The position numbers and the translations under genes are program-made. DNA of 9,475 bases from Kangiella sp. (GTDB taxonomy: Bacteria > Pseudomonadota > Gammaproteobacteria > Enterobacterales > Kangiellaceae), in assembly GCA_002733465.1 (NCBI GenBank), contig NVVT01000001.1:281617-291091 (forward strand). The letters run 5' to 3'. The notes beneath the pieces were generated by a model. That model ran no database searches and was not told the origin of the DNA. It worked only from the letters and a program-made list of their open reading frames with translations. How positions within the stretch are numbered: position 1 is the stretch's first letter; each line of letters starts with the position of its first letter. This document shows positions 1 through 5,752 of the stretch, piece after piece.

Positions 1-544
1 TCACACTATCCAACCAAATCGCAAAACCTTCACTTCGTTTTATAAAATTGCGGTAGTCCTCTTCACTTTTAAATGGTTGAGCAGACTCACCAGAACCTAG
101 CGACGCATAAAAATTGTGTGCTCCCTGCATTTGATTAATTGGCATTAGATGGAATGGAAATTGTTCCCCTTCTATCGATAACTCACGAGCACTCTTAAAA
201 ATGTCGTAAGTTAATTTCGATTGATGATCGAGCTTGTTAAAATCAATATTGTTAATGGCTTTTAAATATTTCCGGGTAAATTCTTTTTCCAAACCCCGGC
301 TCTTTTGACCAATTGGTAAGCCGAACTTGTCATTAAATTCTCTTCGGCTTTGAAAGGTTCCAGCAACGGGATGAATAGTAAGATATTCTTCGTTGTAATC
401 CGCTACTAATTGATCTAGTTTTTGCTTCTCAATTAGTGCGTCTTTAGATTGAGTGATTTGCTTTTTTTGAACGACAGGAGGCTCTGGATTTTGGCATCCG
501 CTGATAAAGAGCGCACAGGCTATTAGAAGTAATATTTTTTTCAT
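1..544 (-). CDS. DUF885-type lipoprotein, C-terminus beyond window edge
   Basis: This is a partial gene that begins at the ATG at 544 and reads off the left edge, so about 181 N-terminal residues are present; it was read by hand because no stop lies inside the window. The N-terminus is a lipoprotein signal: two lysines, a hydrophobic stretch and the lipobox ISGC with the lipidated Cys at 17. The mature part has features I associate with DUF885 proteins (predicted zinc peptidases related to carboxypeptidases): a DQLVADY segment, a LTYDIF segment and a MPINQMQG segment followed by EDYRNFIKR. The catalytic HExxH region would lie beyond the window. An AAAGG Shine-Dalgarno precedes the ATG, and only 13 bp separate it from the stop of the upstream VWA gene, so the two are probably cotranscribed. 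The family call rests on recalled motifs; a membrane-anchored peptidase role is inferred. Confidence 0.75.
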   Translation of the reverse strand, partial: MKKILLLIACALFISGCQNPEPPVVQKKQITQSKDALIEKQKLDQLVADYNEEYLTIHPVAGTFQSRREFNDKFGLPIGQKSRGLEKEFTRKYLKAINNIDFNKLDHQSKLTYDIFKSARELSIEGEQFPFHLMPINQMQGAHNFYASLGSGESAQPFKSEEDYRNFIKRSEGFAIWLDSV

Positions 545-557
545 TGTTATATACCTT

Positions 558-1733
558 TTATTTGCTAAGAGAAGAAATTCCCTGCTCTAACCCTTTAACC
601 GACAAAGGAAACATTTCATCTTCTACTAATTGTTTTACCATGCCTATACTTTGAGTGTAATTCCAATATTTTTCTTCTACAGGGTTTAACCAAATCACTT
701 TATTAAAAACTGCCTTAAGCCGTTGCATCCAAACATAACCAGCCTCTTCGTTCATGTACTCTACACTTCCACCTCGATGAGAAATCTCATAAGACGCCAT
801 AGAGGCATCACCAACAAAAATGACTTTATAATCTTTTGTAAAAGTTCTTAATACATCGTTTAAAAGTGTTTTATCAGTGTATCGTCTTGAATTGTTTTTC
901 CAAACGCTGTCATAAATAAAGTTGTGAAAATAGAAAAACTCTAAGTGTTTAAATTCTGTTTTACAGGCAGAAAATAATTCCTCGCACACTTTAACAAAGG
1001 GATCCATCGATCCACCCACATCAAAGAATATTAAAACTTTGATTGCGTTGTGTCGCTCAGGCACCATTTTAATATCTAAATAACCGGCGTTCTTAGCGGT
1101 GCATGCTATTGTATCATCTAGATCAAGTTCTTCCTCTGCGCCACTACGGGCAAACTTTCGTAATTTTCTTAAAGCCACTTTTAAATTTCTTGTGCCTAAT
1201 TCTATATTGTCATCCAAATCTTTAAACTGACGTTTTTCCCAAACTTTCACCGCGCTTTTGTTTCTACTTTCACCGCCAACTCTAATTCCTTCAGGATGAT
1301 ATCCGCTATGTCCAAAAGGTGATGTGCCACCGGTGCCGATCCATTTATTTCCACCAGCATGGCGCTCTTTTTGTTCTTCTAATCGTTCCTTAAAAGTTTC
1401 TAGTAATTTTTCCAGTCCGCCTAATGATTCAATTTTAGCTTTCTCTTCATCGCTAAGGTGTTTCATAAATTCTGAGCGTAACCAATCTTCGGGGATTAAT
1501 GCTTCGAGAATATCTTCTAAATTATCAAGCTCTTTAAAGTGTGCTGCAAAGGCGCGGTCATAGCGATCAAAATATTTCTCATCTTTAACCATGCACAAAC
1601 GAGCTAAGGAATAAAAATCATCCAAGCTACAAAAAGCCAAACGAGATTGAAGCGCTTCTAATAAAATTAAAAGCTCTTTAATAGAGACTGGAATGCCGGA
1701 TTTTTTTAACAGAAAAAAGAAATTAATTAACAT
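558..1733 (-). CDS. CoxE-type VWA domain protein (MoxR partner)
   Basis: This 391-aa protein belongs to the VWA_CoxE group, which is typically encoded next to a MoxR AAA+ ATPase, as it is here. The N-terminal half is helical and charged (a coiled-coil-like acidic/basic stretch around 90-125), followed by a Gly-rich segment WIGTGGTSPFG at 131-141. The VWA domain starts near 231. Its metal-ion site is written DVGGSMD (D238-D243), so the first Ser of the usual DxSxS is Gly; I recall this variant as common in this subgroup. VGDASM (D309) supplies the later acidic residue. There is no signal peptide, so the protein is likely cytoplasmic. The Shine-Dalgarno is GAGGGGA about 7 nt before the ATG and is part of a REP-like hairpin. 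MoxR/VWA pairs are thought to act in maturation or assembly of other proteins; the client is unknown. Confidence 0.88.
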   Translation of the reverse strand: MLINFFFLLKKSGIPVSIKELLILLEALQSRLAFCSLDDFYSLARLCMVKDEKYFDRYDRAFAAHFKELDNLEDILEALIPEDWLRSEFMKHLSDEEKAKIESLGGLEKLLETFKERLEEQKERHAGGNKWIGTGGTSPFGHSGYHPEGIRVGGESRNKSAVKVWEKRQFKDLDDNIELGTRNLKVALRKLRKFARSGAEEELDLDDTIACTAKNAGYLDIKMVPERHNAIKVLIFFDVGGSMDPFVKVCEELFSACKTEFKHLEFFYFHNFIYDSVWKNNSRRYTDKTLLNDVLRTFTKDYKVIFVGDASMASYEISHRGGSVEYMNEEAGYVWMQRLKAVFNKVIWLNPVEEKYWNYTQSIGMVKQLVEDEMFPLSVKGLEQGISSLSK

Positions 1734-1775
1734 TTTTTAATCCCCTCTCCCTCTGGGAGAGGGCTAGGGAGAGGG
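1734..1775 (-). promoter_or_regulatory. Ribosome binding site of the VWA gene inside the REP-like hairpin
   Basis: Read on the minus strand, the transcript carries two CCCUCUCCC copies and then GGGAGAGGG running into GA, followed by a short A-rich spacer and the ATG at 1733. The only purine-rich Shine-Dalgarno candidate (GAGGGGA) is therefore the 3' arm of the hairpin and can pair with either upstream arm. This predicts reduced or conditional initiation of the VWA gene relative to the ATPase gene. The overlap is seen directly; the regulatory effect is inferred. Confidence 0.5.
1743..1775. repeat. REP-like hairpin repeat CCCTCTCCC/GGGAGAGGG
   Basis: On the plus strand CCCTCTCCC (1743-1751) is followed after TCT by its exact reverse complement GGGAGAGGG (1755-1763), and after CTA by a second copy of GGGAGAGGG (1767-1775). 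The 9-bp stem is very GC-rich in an AT-rich background. This CCCTCTCCC-type palindrome resembles dispersed REP-like intergenic repeats that I know from many proteobacterial genomes. It lies in the gap between the MoxR-type gene and the VWA gene, inside what should be one transcript. Only one copy is visible in this window. Confidence 0.8.
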
Positions 1776-1811
1776 TTCCTTTAGGTTTATGGTTATAAAG
1801 TTGCTAAGTTA

Positions 1812-2657
1812 TTAACGATTTTCTCGACGAACCATAAAGGCTAATCGTTCTAACAAATGAACATCTTGCTCGTTCTTTAACAATGCACCATACAAAGGTG
1901 GTATAGCTTTAGTTGGATCACGATTCTTCAAAACCTCATCTGGAATATCATCAGCAAGTAATAATTTTAACCAATCAATTAACTCAGAAGTAGAAGGTTT
2001 CTTTTTTAAACCAGGAACCTCTCGTACTTTAAAGAAAATATCTAAGGCTTCAGTTAATAGATCCGCCTTAATGTTGGGGTAATGCACATCGACGATCCGT
2101 TGCATGGTTTTTCTATCGGGAAAACTAATGTAATGAAAGAAACAGCGACGTAAAAAAGCGTCAGGTAACTCTTTTTCATTGTTTGAAGTAATGATAATTA
2201 TTGGTCGATTTTTTGCTTTGATTAGTTCGCCGGTTTCATATACATAGAACTCCATCTTATCTAGTTCTTGTAATAAATCATTCGGGAATTCGATGTCGGC
2301 TTTATCAATTTCATCGATGAGTAATACAACTTGTTCATCAGCACCAAATGCCTCCCAAAGCTTTCCCTTTTTGATGTAGTTGGAAATATCATTGACGGAC
2401 TCGTCACCTAACTGTGAATCCCTTAAACGAGAAACAGCATCATATTCATATAGGCCTTGATGAGCCTTGGTAGTGGATTTTATATGCCACTGAATTAGCC
2501 TCATGCCAAGCGAGTCCGCAACTTCCTCTGCGAGCATGGTCTTACCGGTTCCAGGTTCGCCCTTTATCAACAAAGGACGCTCAAGCGTTTTGGCTGCATT
2601 GACCGCCATTTGTAAATCATCGGTAGCGATGTATTTGTCTGTACCTGTGAAATTCAT
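1812..2657 (-). CDS. MoxR-family AAA+ ATPase
   Basis: A 281-aa single-domain AAA+ ATPase. Walker A is GEPGTGKT at 33-40, Walker B is VLLIDE ending at D115-E116, the sensor-1 region is TSNNEKELPDAFLRRC with N159/N160, and R170/R171 are arginine-finger candidates. The length and the FLRRC-F-YISFPD segment fit the MoxR branch that is paired with CoxE-type VWA proteins. The ATP-driven oligomer is expected to remodel or help assemble a client together with the downstream VWA protein; the client is not evident here. The start at 2657 has a GGAGAA Shine-Dalgarno about 5 nt upstream. It is the first gene of the minus-strand operon; its stop lies about 80 bp before the VWA start, and that gap holds the REP-like repeat. 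Confidence 0.93.
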   Translation of the reverse strand: MNFTGTDKYIATDDLQMAVNAAKTLERPLLIKGEPGTGKTMLAEEVADSLGMRLIQWHIKSTTKAHQGLYEYDAVSRLRDSQLGDESVNDISNYIKKGKLWEAFGADEQVVLLIDEIDKADIEFPNDLLQELDKMEFYVYETGELIKAKNRPIIIITSNNEKELPDAFLRRCFFHYISFPDRKTMQRIVDVHYPNIKADLLTEALDIFFKVREVPGLKKKPSTSELIDWLKLLLADDIPDEVLKNRDPTKAIPPLYGALLKNEQDVHLLERLAFMVRRENR

Positions 2658-2699
2658 AGGTTCTCCAAAGGATAATACGAGGTAGTTTTAATTGGTGCG

Positions 2700-2729
2700 A
2701 TTCTATCATAGGCTTAACTTTAATTTGAA
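2700..2729 (-). promoter_or_regulatory. Possible sigma-70 promoter for the ATPase-VWA-lipoprotein operon
   Basis: On the minus strand TTCAAA (2724-2729) and TAGAAT (2700-2705) are 18 bp apart, matching 4/6 and 5/6 of the sigma-70 boxes. They lie about 45 bp before the ATPase start, in the divergent gap to the VOC gene. This is a weak-consensus prediction by eye. Confidence 0.35.
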
Positions 2730-2782
2730 CTTTTGATTCAATTCGTTCAGTATTGGTAAGAGGTAGATAAAAGGAGTCAGCC

Positions 2783-3205
2783 GTGAAACAAAATATAGTA
2801 CATATTGCTTTAGTGGTTCGTGATTATGATGAAGCGATAGATTTTTACGTGAACAAGCTCAAGTTCGAATTAATTGAAGATACTCACCAGCCTGAGCAAG
2901 ATAAACGATGGGTAGTGGTTGCTCCGCCAAACTCAACAGGGGTTACACTCTTATTAGCCAAAGCATCTAAAGAAGAACAAGAAAGTTTTATCGGGAATCA
3001 AGCCGGCGGTCGCGTTTTCTTATTTCTAAATACAGATGATTTTTGGCGAGATTATGAACGTATGAAATCAATGGGAATAGAATTTATTCGAGAACCGAAA
3101 GAGCAAGATTATGGAACTGTTGCGGTTTTCAAAGATTTGTATGGGAATCGTTGGGATCTTTTGCAGTTAAACTCAGATCATTCGATTGCAGTTAGAAATC
3201 AATAA
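2783..3205 (+). CDS. VOC (glyoxalase/bleomycin-resistance) family protein
   Basis: A 140-aa protein of the vicinal-oxygen-chelate fold with two beta-alpha-beta-beta-beta modules: IVHIALVVRDYDEAIDFY at about 5-22 and GGRVFLFLNTDDFWRDY at 75-91, ending in the typical YGNRWDLLQ strand (120-128). His7 sits where the first metal ligand of the family is usually found, but the last ligand position, commonly Glu, is Gln128, and the glyoxalase I four-ligand set is not complete. A canonical lactoylglutathione lyase activity should therefore not be assumed; the substrate is unknown. The start is a GTG at 2783 supported by AAGGAG six bases upstream, and no competing ATG gives a full first strand. It is transcribed alone, divergently from the MoxR-type operon, and is followed by a terminator-like hairpin. 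Confidence 0.9.
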   Translation: MKQNIVHIALVVRDYDEAIDFYVNKLKFELIEDTHQPEQDKRWVVVAPPNSTGVTLLLAKASKEEQESFIGNQAGGRVFLFLNTDDFWRDYERMKSMGIEFIREPKEQDYGTVAVFKDLYGNRWDLLQLNSDHSIAVRNQ

Positions 3206-3235
3206 AAACATTTCAAACTCTGCTGAATGTTTTTT
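3204..3235 (+). terminator. A/T-rich hairpin with T-run after the VOC gene
   Basis: AAAAACATT (3204-3212) pairs with AATGTTTTT (3226-3234) across a 13-nt loop and ends in a run of six T. The stem has few GC pairs, so it would be weak, but its place directly at the VOC stop codon fits an intrinsic terminator. The A-run on the other side could let it act in both directions. Confidence 0.5.
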
Positions 3236-3397
3236 GCCATGCATAATGCTCATTTCATAGTGTTGTGACGGAGGTTAATGTCATTTAGATCTACTTGGAG
3301 CATTTAGGTTAACATTTTTATAGGAATAATAATAAGTGGCATAAGCTTCATTTCTTTAACGATGATGGAAACTGAAAGAGTTGAAATCAATTAGCAT

Positions 3398-3416
3398 ATT
3401 GAGCACAATGCTCGAT
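3398..3416. repeat. Small inverted repeat GAGCA-CAA-TGCTC
   Basis: GAGCA (3401-3405) and TGCTC (3409-3413) form a perfect 5-bp inverted repeat with a 3-nt loop; flanking bases extend it to about 8 pairs with one T-G mismatch. It lies 17 bp before the start of the 233-aa gene in an otherwise featureless 227-bp gap. AATGCTC also occurs at 3244 and, inverted, near 3297. It could be an operator or chance; no T-run follows, so it is not a terminator. Confidence 0.3.
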
Positions 3417-3432
3417 AATAGGACGTTAGCAT

Positions 3433-4134
3433 ATGGAAGATATGAGCACTAAATATAAAGAGCTTCGGGAAGGAGTCGAAAATTTTTTTGAAGTCGCAGA
3501 TGTTGTTGAAGATTCAAATGAAGAACACACTTCGCCCTCTGAAAACTATAAGTTATTCATTGAAGAATATAGTAAAGGTTCTAATACTTGGTCATATTCT
3601 AGAGGTAGAGTATACGATATGCGCAATAATTTGGTTGCTGATATAAAACGAAATTTCGGCAATTTTTGGCATAGTTGGTTTCAACATCCAAATGGTTGTG
3701 AATATTTACTTTGTGGTGAGGACTATCAAGGGTATACATTTGTAAACCTTACTAACGGAACCATTCAAACCTATTTTCCTGATGAAGCGTACAACGGAGG
3801 AGGGTTCTGTTGGGCAGAAGTATTTCCATCTGATGATGGGAAATTATTAGCAGTAGATGGCTGTTATTGGGCATGCCCCTATGCATTAGTGTTGTATGAT
3901 TTCACTGATCCGGAGTCACTTCCGCTTAAAGAGTTACTTCGAGTTGAGGATTTAACTGATTCAGAAGGTTGGAAAAACAACAATACATTCATTATGACTA
4001 GGGAAGTAGAGTGCAGGAAAGCTGATGGTGTTCCTTATGAAGAACTTGATGAAGAGGAACAAGATAGGTTGGATGGTAATTCTAATTTAGTGGATTATAA
4101 AAAAGAAACGGTCGCAGTCAAATGGCCACAGTAA
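3433..4134 (+). CDS. Uncharacterised 233-aa protein, beta-rich with conserved-looking WxxWF and CYWACPY segments
   Basis: I do not recognise a named family. The first 35 residues are acidic and low in structure. From about 38 to 160 the sequence looks like successive beta-strand blades, each rich in aromatics: YKLFIEEYS, WSYSRGRVYD, FWHSWFQHPNG (78-88), YLLCGEDYQGYTFVNL, FCWAEVFPSDDGKLLAVDGCYWACPY (residues 125-150, with Cys126, Cys144 and Cys148) and ALVLYDF. The PSDDGKLLAVDG and YDF pieces resemble repeats in beta-propeller-like proteins. The tail (165-225) is acidic and charged. There is no signal peptide or membrane segment, so the protein is probably cytoplasmic. The ATG at 3433 has only a distant AGGA; the ATG at 3442 has GGAAG just upstream and could be the true start. 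It is a single gene at the head of the accessory run. No function is claimed. Confidence 0.8.
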   Translation: MEDMSTKYKELREGVENFFEVADVVEDSNEEHTSPSENYKLFIEEYSKGSNTWSYSRGRVYDMRNNLVADIKRNFGNFWHSWFQHPNGCEYLLCGEDYQGYTFVNLTNGTIQTYFPDEAYNGGGFCWAEVFPSDDGKLLAVDGCYWACPYALVLYDFTDPESLPLKELLRVEDLTDSEGWKNNNTFIMTREVECRKADGVPYEELDEEEQDRLDGNSNLVDYKKETVAVKWPQ

Positions 4135-4184
4135 CTAATAACAAGACGCCGAAAAACACACGTGAAATTAGCTAGGCGTTACAG
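4129..4184 (+). repeat. attC-like spacer 1 (CAGTAAC ... GTTACAG)
   Basis: CAGTAAC (4129-4135, containing the stop codon of the 233-aa gene) and GTTACAG (4178-4184) are complementary at 6 of 7 positions and frame a 56-bp segment; GCC and GGC also pair inside. The layout recalls an integron attC site, where the stop often lies in the R'' box. The right box does not match the GTTRRRY consensus, and no clear L-box pair is present, so this is a weak candidate. Confidence 0.25.
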
Positions 4185-4192
4185 GTAAAAAC

Positions 4193-4220
4193 TTGACACG
4201 TACGATATTTGTCGTACAAC
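4193..4220 (+). promoter_or_regulatory. Promoter and palindromic operator of the MqsRA-like locus
   Basis: A consensus -35 TTGACA (4193-4198) is followed after 16 bp by TACAAC (4215-4220) as -10. Between and over them lies the perfect inverted repeat GTACGA (4200-4205) / TCGTAC (4212-4217) with a 6-bp spacer. This places an operator where a bound antitoxin would block RNA polymerase, as in autoregulated type II toxin-antitoxin operons. The toxin start follows at 4239 behind an AAGGGA Shine-Dalgarno. Confidence 0.7.
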
Positions 4221-4238
4221 TCTAGCTAAGGGAATAAA

Positions 4239-4536
4239 ATGGCTTTTAGAGAAGTAAAAAGCAAGGTTATTGAGTGCTTGAACAATGGGCACGTCCTCCA
4301 TGAAGTGCGTAACGACATAGATGTCAAAAACTTACTTTCTACTGGTACTATTTTCAATAAGCCAAATCACAACTATTATTGGTAGAGCCAAAGGCAACAC
4401 CTATTCCAGCAGTCCACATCATTGTGATGCGGAAATAGATGTACATCTCATAAAGACCAACTATTCTGGTCAAGACTGGTACATCAAATGGTACTTTACT
4501 GAACCAGACTGTGTATTTATCAGCGTCCATGAATAA
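4239..4536 (+). pseudogene. MqsR-like toxin gene, frame broken by one extra T
   Basis: The ATG at 4239 has a good Shine-Dalgarno (AAGGGA, 4228-4233) but its frame stops at 4383-4385 after 48 codons. Dropping one T from the TTTT at 4351-4354 joins it to the frame ending at 4534-4536 and gives a continuous 98-residue protein, the same length as E. coli MqsR. The joined protein starts MAFREVKSKVIECLNNG, continues through TGTISISQITTIIGRAKGN across the join, and ends WYIKWYFTEPDCVFISVHE. An alignment by eye with MqsR matches the IIG segment, the Y-x-S segment after it, Y-x-K in YIKW (like YLKI) and the terminal strand FISVHE (like IVSFKE). MqsR is a ribosome-independent mRNA interferase; this kinship is inferred, and a DUF4258/RelE-like family is the alternative. 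As written the toxin would not be made intact. The lesion may be real, a sequencing error or, less likely, recoded. Confidence 0.7.
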
Positions 4537-4548
4537 GCGAGGCTAATC

Positions 4549-5142
4549 ATGAAAATATTAAAAGTTGGTGACACTAAAAAAGTCGCTTGTAATACTTGCA
4601 AGTCATTTCAAGGTGTAACGTTTCAATTAAGAGATACACCTTTCAATGATGGTTCTGGGATTGTAAAAAATGTGCTTGTCGGTGTATGTAATGCTTGTGA
4701 TTCTGTAGTCGTTTTACCACATCAATCTACACCGGCTATTAAAAAGCAGTTAGAAAAACAACGAAAGTCATTAGAAAGCCGTGTTCCTGCGCACATGATC
4801 GATATCCTTAATTTAGCTAGTGATAAATTGGGTGGCGGTACTGAATTCGTTCCTAATATAATGAAATATTATATACACGCATTATCAAATAATGAAATTT
4901 CATCAAATAACATTTCAAGATTTTTAAAATCCGACCTAGCAACAGGCGTCGCGCAAAAAAGGATATCCTTGAAAGGTCGCTACCTAGAAGAAGAGGTGAT
5001 TTTACTAAAAAAAATAATAGAAGTTGAAAGCACTACCGACCTTCTAAAAATAGTGGTACTAAAAATTAATGATGATTTATTAGTGAACGAAAGGCAAAAA
5101 CCCATAGGTCAATTAAAAAACATTATGGCTGCCACTGTCTAA
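4549..5142 (+). CDS. MqsA-like zinc antitoxin with ribbon-helix-helix-like C-terminus
   Basis: A 197-aa protein encoded 12 bp after the toxin stop, with GAGG six bases before its ATG. The N-terminus has C14-x2-C17 and C47-x2-C50, the same CxxC / about 30 residues / CxxC layout as the zinc domain of MqsA, with similar intervening text (DTPF, then VLVGVCNAC). Unlike MqsA (131 aa, XRE-type HTH), it continues with a helical middle (65-130, including VPAHMIDIL and FVPNIMKYYIHAL) and a segment at 136-178 that reads like a ribbon-helix-helix: a strand KRISLKGR, a helix EEEVILLKK, then STTDLLKIVVLKI. That would be the operator-binding part, with the palindrome at 4200-4217 as the likely target. Toxin-first order matches mqsRA. 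The role as antitoxin and repressor is inferred from architecture and context; no exact family name is claimed. Confidence 0.7.
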   Translation: MKILKVGDTKKVACNTCKSFQGVTFQLRDTPFNDGSGIVKNVLVGVCNACDSVVVLPHQSTPAIKKQLEKQRKSLESRVPAHMIDILNLASDKLGGGTEFVPNIMKYYIHALSNNEISSNNISRFLKSDLATGVAQKRISLKGRYLEEEVILLKKIIEVESTTDLLKIVVLKINDDLLVNERQKPIGQLKNIMAATV

Positions 5143-5194
5143 CCTATAATAAATCGCTGCGCTTCGAAAGATCCAGTGAGCTCAAGTGTTATGT
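5137..5194 (+). repeat. attC-like spacer 2 (GTCTAAC ... GTTATGT)
   Basis: GTCTAAC (5137-5143) matches the attC R'' consensus RYYYAAC exactly and contains the antitoxin stop codon; GTTATGT (5188-5194) closes a 58-bp segment. Inside, TCGCTG (5153-5158) can pair with CAGTGA (5174-5179) allowing one G-T. The spacers are longer than in standard attC sites and the right box is non-consensus. Confidence 0.28.
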
Positions 5195-5263
5195 CCCAAA
5201 CATTATTCGTAGATATTGGTTTACTTATTAGTAATTTGATGTTCACAAAATGAGATGTAGAAA

Positions 5264-5668
5264 ATGTTAAAAGTGTATTTAACGATTTTAATAGCCCTGT
5301 TTTCTAGCACGATTTTTTCTCAGGATGCTCAGTTTGAATTCCGCAATGATGATCGCCCTAGCTTTGACCAGATCACTACAATTAGCCAACTTTCTGAAAA
5401 GCAGGGTCAAAAAAATCTAATTATTCTAGATGTTCGACTCAAAGAGGATTTTGAGAAAGATCCATTATTGATCCCCGGAGCATCTTACTTCGACCCAGAA
5501 AACCTTCCTGAATGGTCTAAGTCATTGCCTAGTGATTCAGAAGTAATTGTTTATTGCGTGGCTGGAAAATGGGTGAGCCATAAAGTTGCTTATCTTCTTA
5601 ACGAGAAAGGAATAAACGTATCAATTTTGGCTGGTGGAATTGAGGCATGGAAGAAATCGAATGACTAA
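5264..5668 (+). CDS. Exported single-domain rhodanese
   Basis: A 134-aa protein with a Sec-type signal peptide (about 1-19, hydrophobic stretch VYLTILIALFSSTIFS, cleavage probably before Gln20) and one rhodanese domain. LDVR (55-58) is the usual first motif, YCVAGKWVS holds the catalytic Cys98 in a six-residue loop CVAGKW, and LAGGIEAW near the end is the rhodanese C-terminal motif. Rhodaneses carry sulfur as a Cys persulfide; the donor and acceptor in the periplasm are unknown. The start codon has only a weak GAG-type ribosome site 10-13 nt upstream, but it is the one that gives a complete signal peptide. A neighbour encodes an ArsN2-like acetyltransferase 84 bp downstream; rhodanese domains do occur in metal and arsenic gene clusters, but no other arsenic gene is present here. 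Confidence 0.88.
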   Translation: MLKVYLTILIALFSSTIFSQDAQFEFRNDDRPSFDQITTISQLSEKQGQKNLIILDVRLKEDFEKDPLLIPGASYFDPENLPEWSKSLPSDSEVIVYCVAGKWVSHKVAYLLNEKGINVSILAGGIEAWKKSND

Positions 5669-5670
5669 TG

Positions 5671-5727
5671 ATAAAACGCAGAACAAGAATAGTAAGATTG
5701 ACGAAAAATCGTGCGCCTACGTTAGAT
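5671..5727 (+). repeat. attC-like spacer 3 (ATAAAAC ... GTTAGAT)
   Basis: GTTAGAT (5721-5727) matches the attC core-site consensus GTTRRRY exactly. ATAAAAC (5671-5677), two bases after the rhodanese stop, is complementary to it at 5 of 7 positions, giving a 57-bp interval. A small hairpin ACGA-AAAA-TCGT lies at 5701-5712. No matching L'' and L' boxes were found. Confidence 0.25.
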
Positions 5728-5752
5728 ATTAAGAATTCACAAGAGCAATATA

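Noticed and set aside
1324..1563. Plus-strand 79-aa open frame, and a similar 60-aa frame at 2503-2685
   Set aside because: Both are antisense to the VWA and ATPase genes and have Ser-rich shadow composition.
1743..1775. Start of a CRISPR or tandem array (three copies of a 9-base unit)
   Set aside because: The units are contiguous in a single hairpin with 3-nt gaps and no unique spacers; REP-like is the better description.
3236..3432. Possible small gene in the 197-bp gap
   Set aside because: No open frame with a ribosome site and plausible composition was found on either strand.
4136..4180. Intrinsic terminator after the 233-aa gene (GCC...GGC stem)
   Set aside because: The stem is only three GC pairs plus distant bases with a long loop and no T-run.
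4321..4536. Separate 71-aa gene starting at the ATG at 4321
   Set aside because: Its first 11 codons overlap the well-started toxin frame in another register and make no sense as an N-terminus; one T removal joins the two into a continuous toxin.
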